Shown one piece after another: positions 6,371 to 7,324 of a DNA stretch of 7,324 bases; positions within the stretch are counted from its first letter, which is position 1, and the number at the start of each line of letters is the position of its first letter. The notes beneath the pieces were generated by a model that saw only the letters and a program-made list of their open reading frames with translations, had not been told where the DNA came from and made no database searches. Source of the DNA: an uncultured Eggerthellaceae bacterium. Its GTDB lineage: Bacteria; Actinomycetota; Coriobacteriia; Coriobacteriales; Eggerthellaceae. Location of the stretch: assembly GCA_910588205.1 (NCBI GenBank), contig CAJUQK010000049.1:1-7324 (forward strand), in the 5' to 3' direction. The position numbers were made by a program, and so were the translations under genes.

Positions 6371-6426
6371 TCTCCTTATAATTGAACTCATAGTTCAATT
6401 ATAAGGAGAATACATACTCCAAGCAA
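6371..6426 (-). promoter_or_regulatory. tetR-nitroreductase promoter with 39-bp perfect palindromic operator
   Basis: Bases 6371-6388 are the exact reverse complement of 6392-6409, with the three-base centre CAT. On the minus strand, a consensus TATAAT -10 box lies at 6403-6398. A TTGCTT -35 at 6426-6421 is separated from it by 17 bp. Transcription would start near 6391, in the middle of the palindrome, and the tetR ribosome site AAGGAGA is in its far arm. A TetR dimer or dimer pair bound here would block RNA polymerase. In the transcript, only the distal arm is present, so no long hairpin should form. Confidence 0.8.
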
Positions 6427-6644
6427 GGGATTTGGTGGTTGCATGTTCCTGCTTTAAGGACGATCGTTCATAAAAGACCAACACCTATTCTCGGTAGCAT
6501 TCGATAACGCTATGTTGCTTTTACACTCTCTGGTACTTTGCGAAATACGCGAAAAACAGTTTGGGGAAGACGGACCTTGACAACTGCATCGAGCGCTCAT
6601 TTCGAGCTGCGCCACAACTGCACGCTCTGAAAACAGTGACGCAG
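6410..6644. other. Non-coding stretch, no gene recognised
   Basis: No open frame here resembles a known protein, and there is no tRNA-like fold that I can see. Two exact nine-base direct repeats (ACAACTGCA) stand at 6580-6588 and 6614-6622, 34 bp apart. The composition shifts from AT-rich near the tetR promoter to GC-rich towards the gene remnant at 6645. A TTGACA at 6577-6582 has no matching -10 box. The stretch may be a scar of past insertions. Confidence 0.4.
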
Positions 6645-6649
6645 GACGG
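6635..6649 (+). repeat. Exact 15-bp copy of the 4476-4490 hairpin arm
   Basis: AGTGACGCAGGACGG is identical to 4476-4490, the left arm of the large hairpin; the right arm of that hairpin carries the same sequence inverted. Here there is only one arm, with a short GTGAC/GTCAC inversion (6636-6640 and 6649-6653). A 15-bp match is unlikely by chance in 7 kb. It coincides with the end of recognisable protein homology in the neighbouring gene remnant. Confidence 0.55.
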
Positions 6650-6758
6650 TCACGCCGCCGGCCAGGGGGACGAAGTACTCGTAGCGGAGGTTGCCCGGCT
6701 CGGCGCGGATGGCATCCACCGTGCCCGAGGCCGTCATCTCCTCGGCGAACCGCCGCCC
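6645..6758 (-). pseudogene. Remnant of an antibiotic-biosynthesis-monooxygenase (ABM/YgiN-like) gene
   Basis: On the minus strand this encodes RRFAEEM followed by TVDAIRAEPGNLRYEYFVPLAG and TVL. The core, RAEPGNLRYEYFVPL, closely matches the conserved middle of ABM-domain proteins, cofactor-free small monooxygenases or related dimeric alpha-beta barrels of about 95-110 residues. Only some 35-38 residues are recognisable. The usual N-terminal beta strand and the C-terminal half (normally the VLLVEEW and HH parts) are missing, and no good start codon or ribosome site precedes it. High GC suggests it belonged to the ancestral chromosome before the region was disrupted. Recognition is from the motif alone, so a small unrelated frame is possible. 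Confidence 0.5.
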
Positions 6759-6863
6759 GGTTCCCTTGACACCCCGCCGGCATTTTCTTCCCACCGAAGA
6801 CGGGGCGGCGCGGGGTAAATCGCGCAGACCTCCCGGCTAACCCACTGCAGATGGCAGCTTTGG

Positions 6864-6894
6864 TTGACAGATTTCCAATCATGGTTGGTAGATG
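6864..6894 (+). promoter_or_regulatory. Possible promoter and operator of the HTH gene
   Basis: A consensus TTGACA stands at 6864-6869, but the best -10 candidate (TAGATG, 6889-6894) is poor and 19 bp away. Between them, CCAATCATGGTTGG (6875-6888) is a palindrome with a single mismatched pair, well placed for an XRE or other repressor. The start codon of the HTH gene is 62 bp further on. Weak -10 boxes are common at activator- or repressor-controlled promoters, but the assignment is tentative. Confidence 0.35.
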
Positions 6895-6956
6895 CGCGGC
6901 AACCCTTCCGATTGAATCGAAGTGCGCTCATACTGGCATCGAGGAAAGGAAGTGCC

Positions 6957-7324
6957 ATGAAATTCAACGAGCGGCTCATGGCCCTGCGCAAGAAGCGGGG
7001 CCTCTCCCAGGAAGAGCTCGGCTTCGAGCTGGGGGTATCGCGGCAGACGGTATCGAAGTGGGAATCGGGGCAGTCCTATCCCGACTTCCAGCGCCTGGTG
7101 CTGCTGGCCGACTACTTCGACATCAGCCTCGACGAGCTGGTGCGCGGCCTGGACGTGGGCGATGTGCGCGCCCTGAACGAGTCGGAGAAGCAGCTGTCGT
7201 CCATTTACGTCGACGTGGAGGGAGGCAAGGCCGCCATGCGCAAGTACATCCGCGTGCTGCTGGGCATCGGCGCGGCGATCCTGGCATTCTTCGCCGGCAT
7301 CGTCTGCTACGCCGTGCTGTTCGC
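6957..7324 (+). CDS. XRE-family helix-turn-helix protein with membrane segment, 3' end outside window
   Basis: The first 122 residues are present; the frame is open at the window edge. Residues 5-60 are a Cro/C1-type HTH: LMALRKKRGLSQEELGFELG, then VSRQTVSKWESGQSYPD (the recognition part), then LVLLADYFDISLDELVRG. A linker follows, and about residues 100-122 are strongly hydrophobic (VLLGIGAAILAFFAGIVCYAVLF), a membrane helix. This layout, an N-terminal HTH joined to one or more C-terminal membrane helices, is frequent in Firmicutes and Actinobacteria and suggests a membrane-tethered regulator. AAAGGA lies six bases before the ATG. High GC resembles the left-hand operon. Ligand and target genes cannot be told from here. 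Confidence 0.88.
   Translation, partial: MKFNERLMALRKKRGLSQEELGFELGVSRQTVSKWESGQSYPDFQRLVLLADYFDISLDELVRGLDVGDVRALNESEKQLSSIYVDVEGGKAAMRKYIRVLLGIGAAILAFFAGIVCYAVLF

Noticed and set aside
6454..6882. Minus-strand 142-residue frame in the non-coding stretch
   Set aside because: No ribosome site and no coherent domain; the ABM-like sequence is in a different frame, so this is a chance frame over a remnant.
1..7324. CRISPR array, tRNA, rRNA or intact insertion sequence
   Set aside because: No regularly spaced direct repeats, no cloverleaf-like sequence, no rRNA-like stretch and no transposase or integrase motifs were seen.

Overview
The window looks like an accessory-gene neighbourhood from a GC-rich actinobacterium, most likely a Coriobacteriia/Eggerthellales gut lineage. 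That placement rests on base composition, the strong Shine-Dalgarno sequences and the gene style; there is no rRNA or other marker to prove it. Composition is a patchwork. Sixty-base samples counted by hand gave 67% GC at 421-480 (membrane operon), 58% at 2521-2580 (abiE), 42% at 6121-6180 (tetR) and 62% at 7021-7080 (HTH gene at the right edge).

Left part (1-1676). A gene-poor leader carries a perfect 19-bp inverted repeat and a tandem 13-mer. It is followed by a two-gene, translationally coupled membrane operon: a six-helix protein with a soluble C-terminal domain, and a 76-residue two-helix protein. Diverged copies of one short repeat, roughly CATCT(T)GATGG(T)GCACTATG, lie on both sides of this operon.

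Middle part (1677-4411). A type IV toxin-antitoxin / abortive-infection pair, abiEi-abiEii, is preceded by a promoter framed by a perfect 10-bp inverted repeat whose right arm runs into the abiEi start codon. This fits the known autoregulation by AbiEi. After 72 bp holding a near-perfect 21-bp palindrome come a class I SAM-dependent methyltransferase and a YdeI/OmpD-associated family protein, overlapping by ATGA. All four genes lie in one direction and may form one defence or stress cassette, although the link between the two pairs is only inferred.

A 25-bp perfect hairpin (4477-4533) lies between the converging gene groups. Half of it recurs exactly at 6635-6649, so it probably belongs to a dispersed repeat family.

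Right part (4629-7324). On the minus strand, a TetR-family regulator and a membrane-anchored Acg-like nitroreductase form an overlapping operon. A perfect 39-bp palindrome covers the regulator's -10 box, predicted transcription start and ribosome binding site, so self-repression is very likely. Next comes about 550 bp without an intact gene. It holds a short high-GC remnant of an antibiotic-biosynthesis-monooxygenase-like gene, whose recognisable homology stops at the repeat copy. An XRE-type DNA-binding gene with a membrane segment then starts at 6957 and runs off the window.
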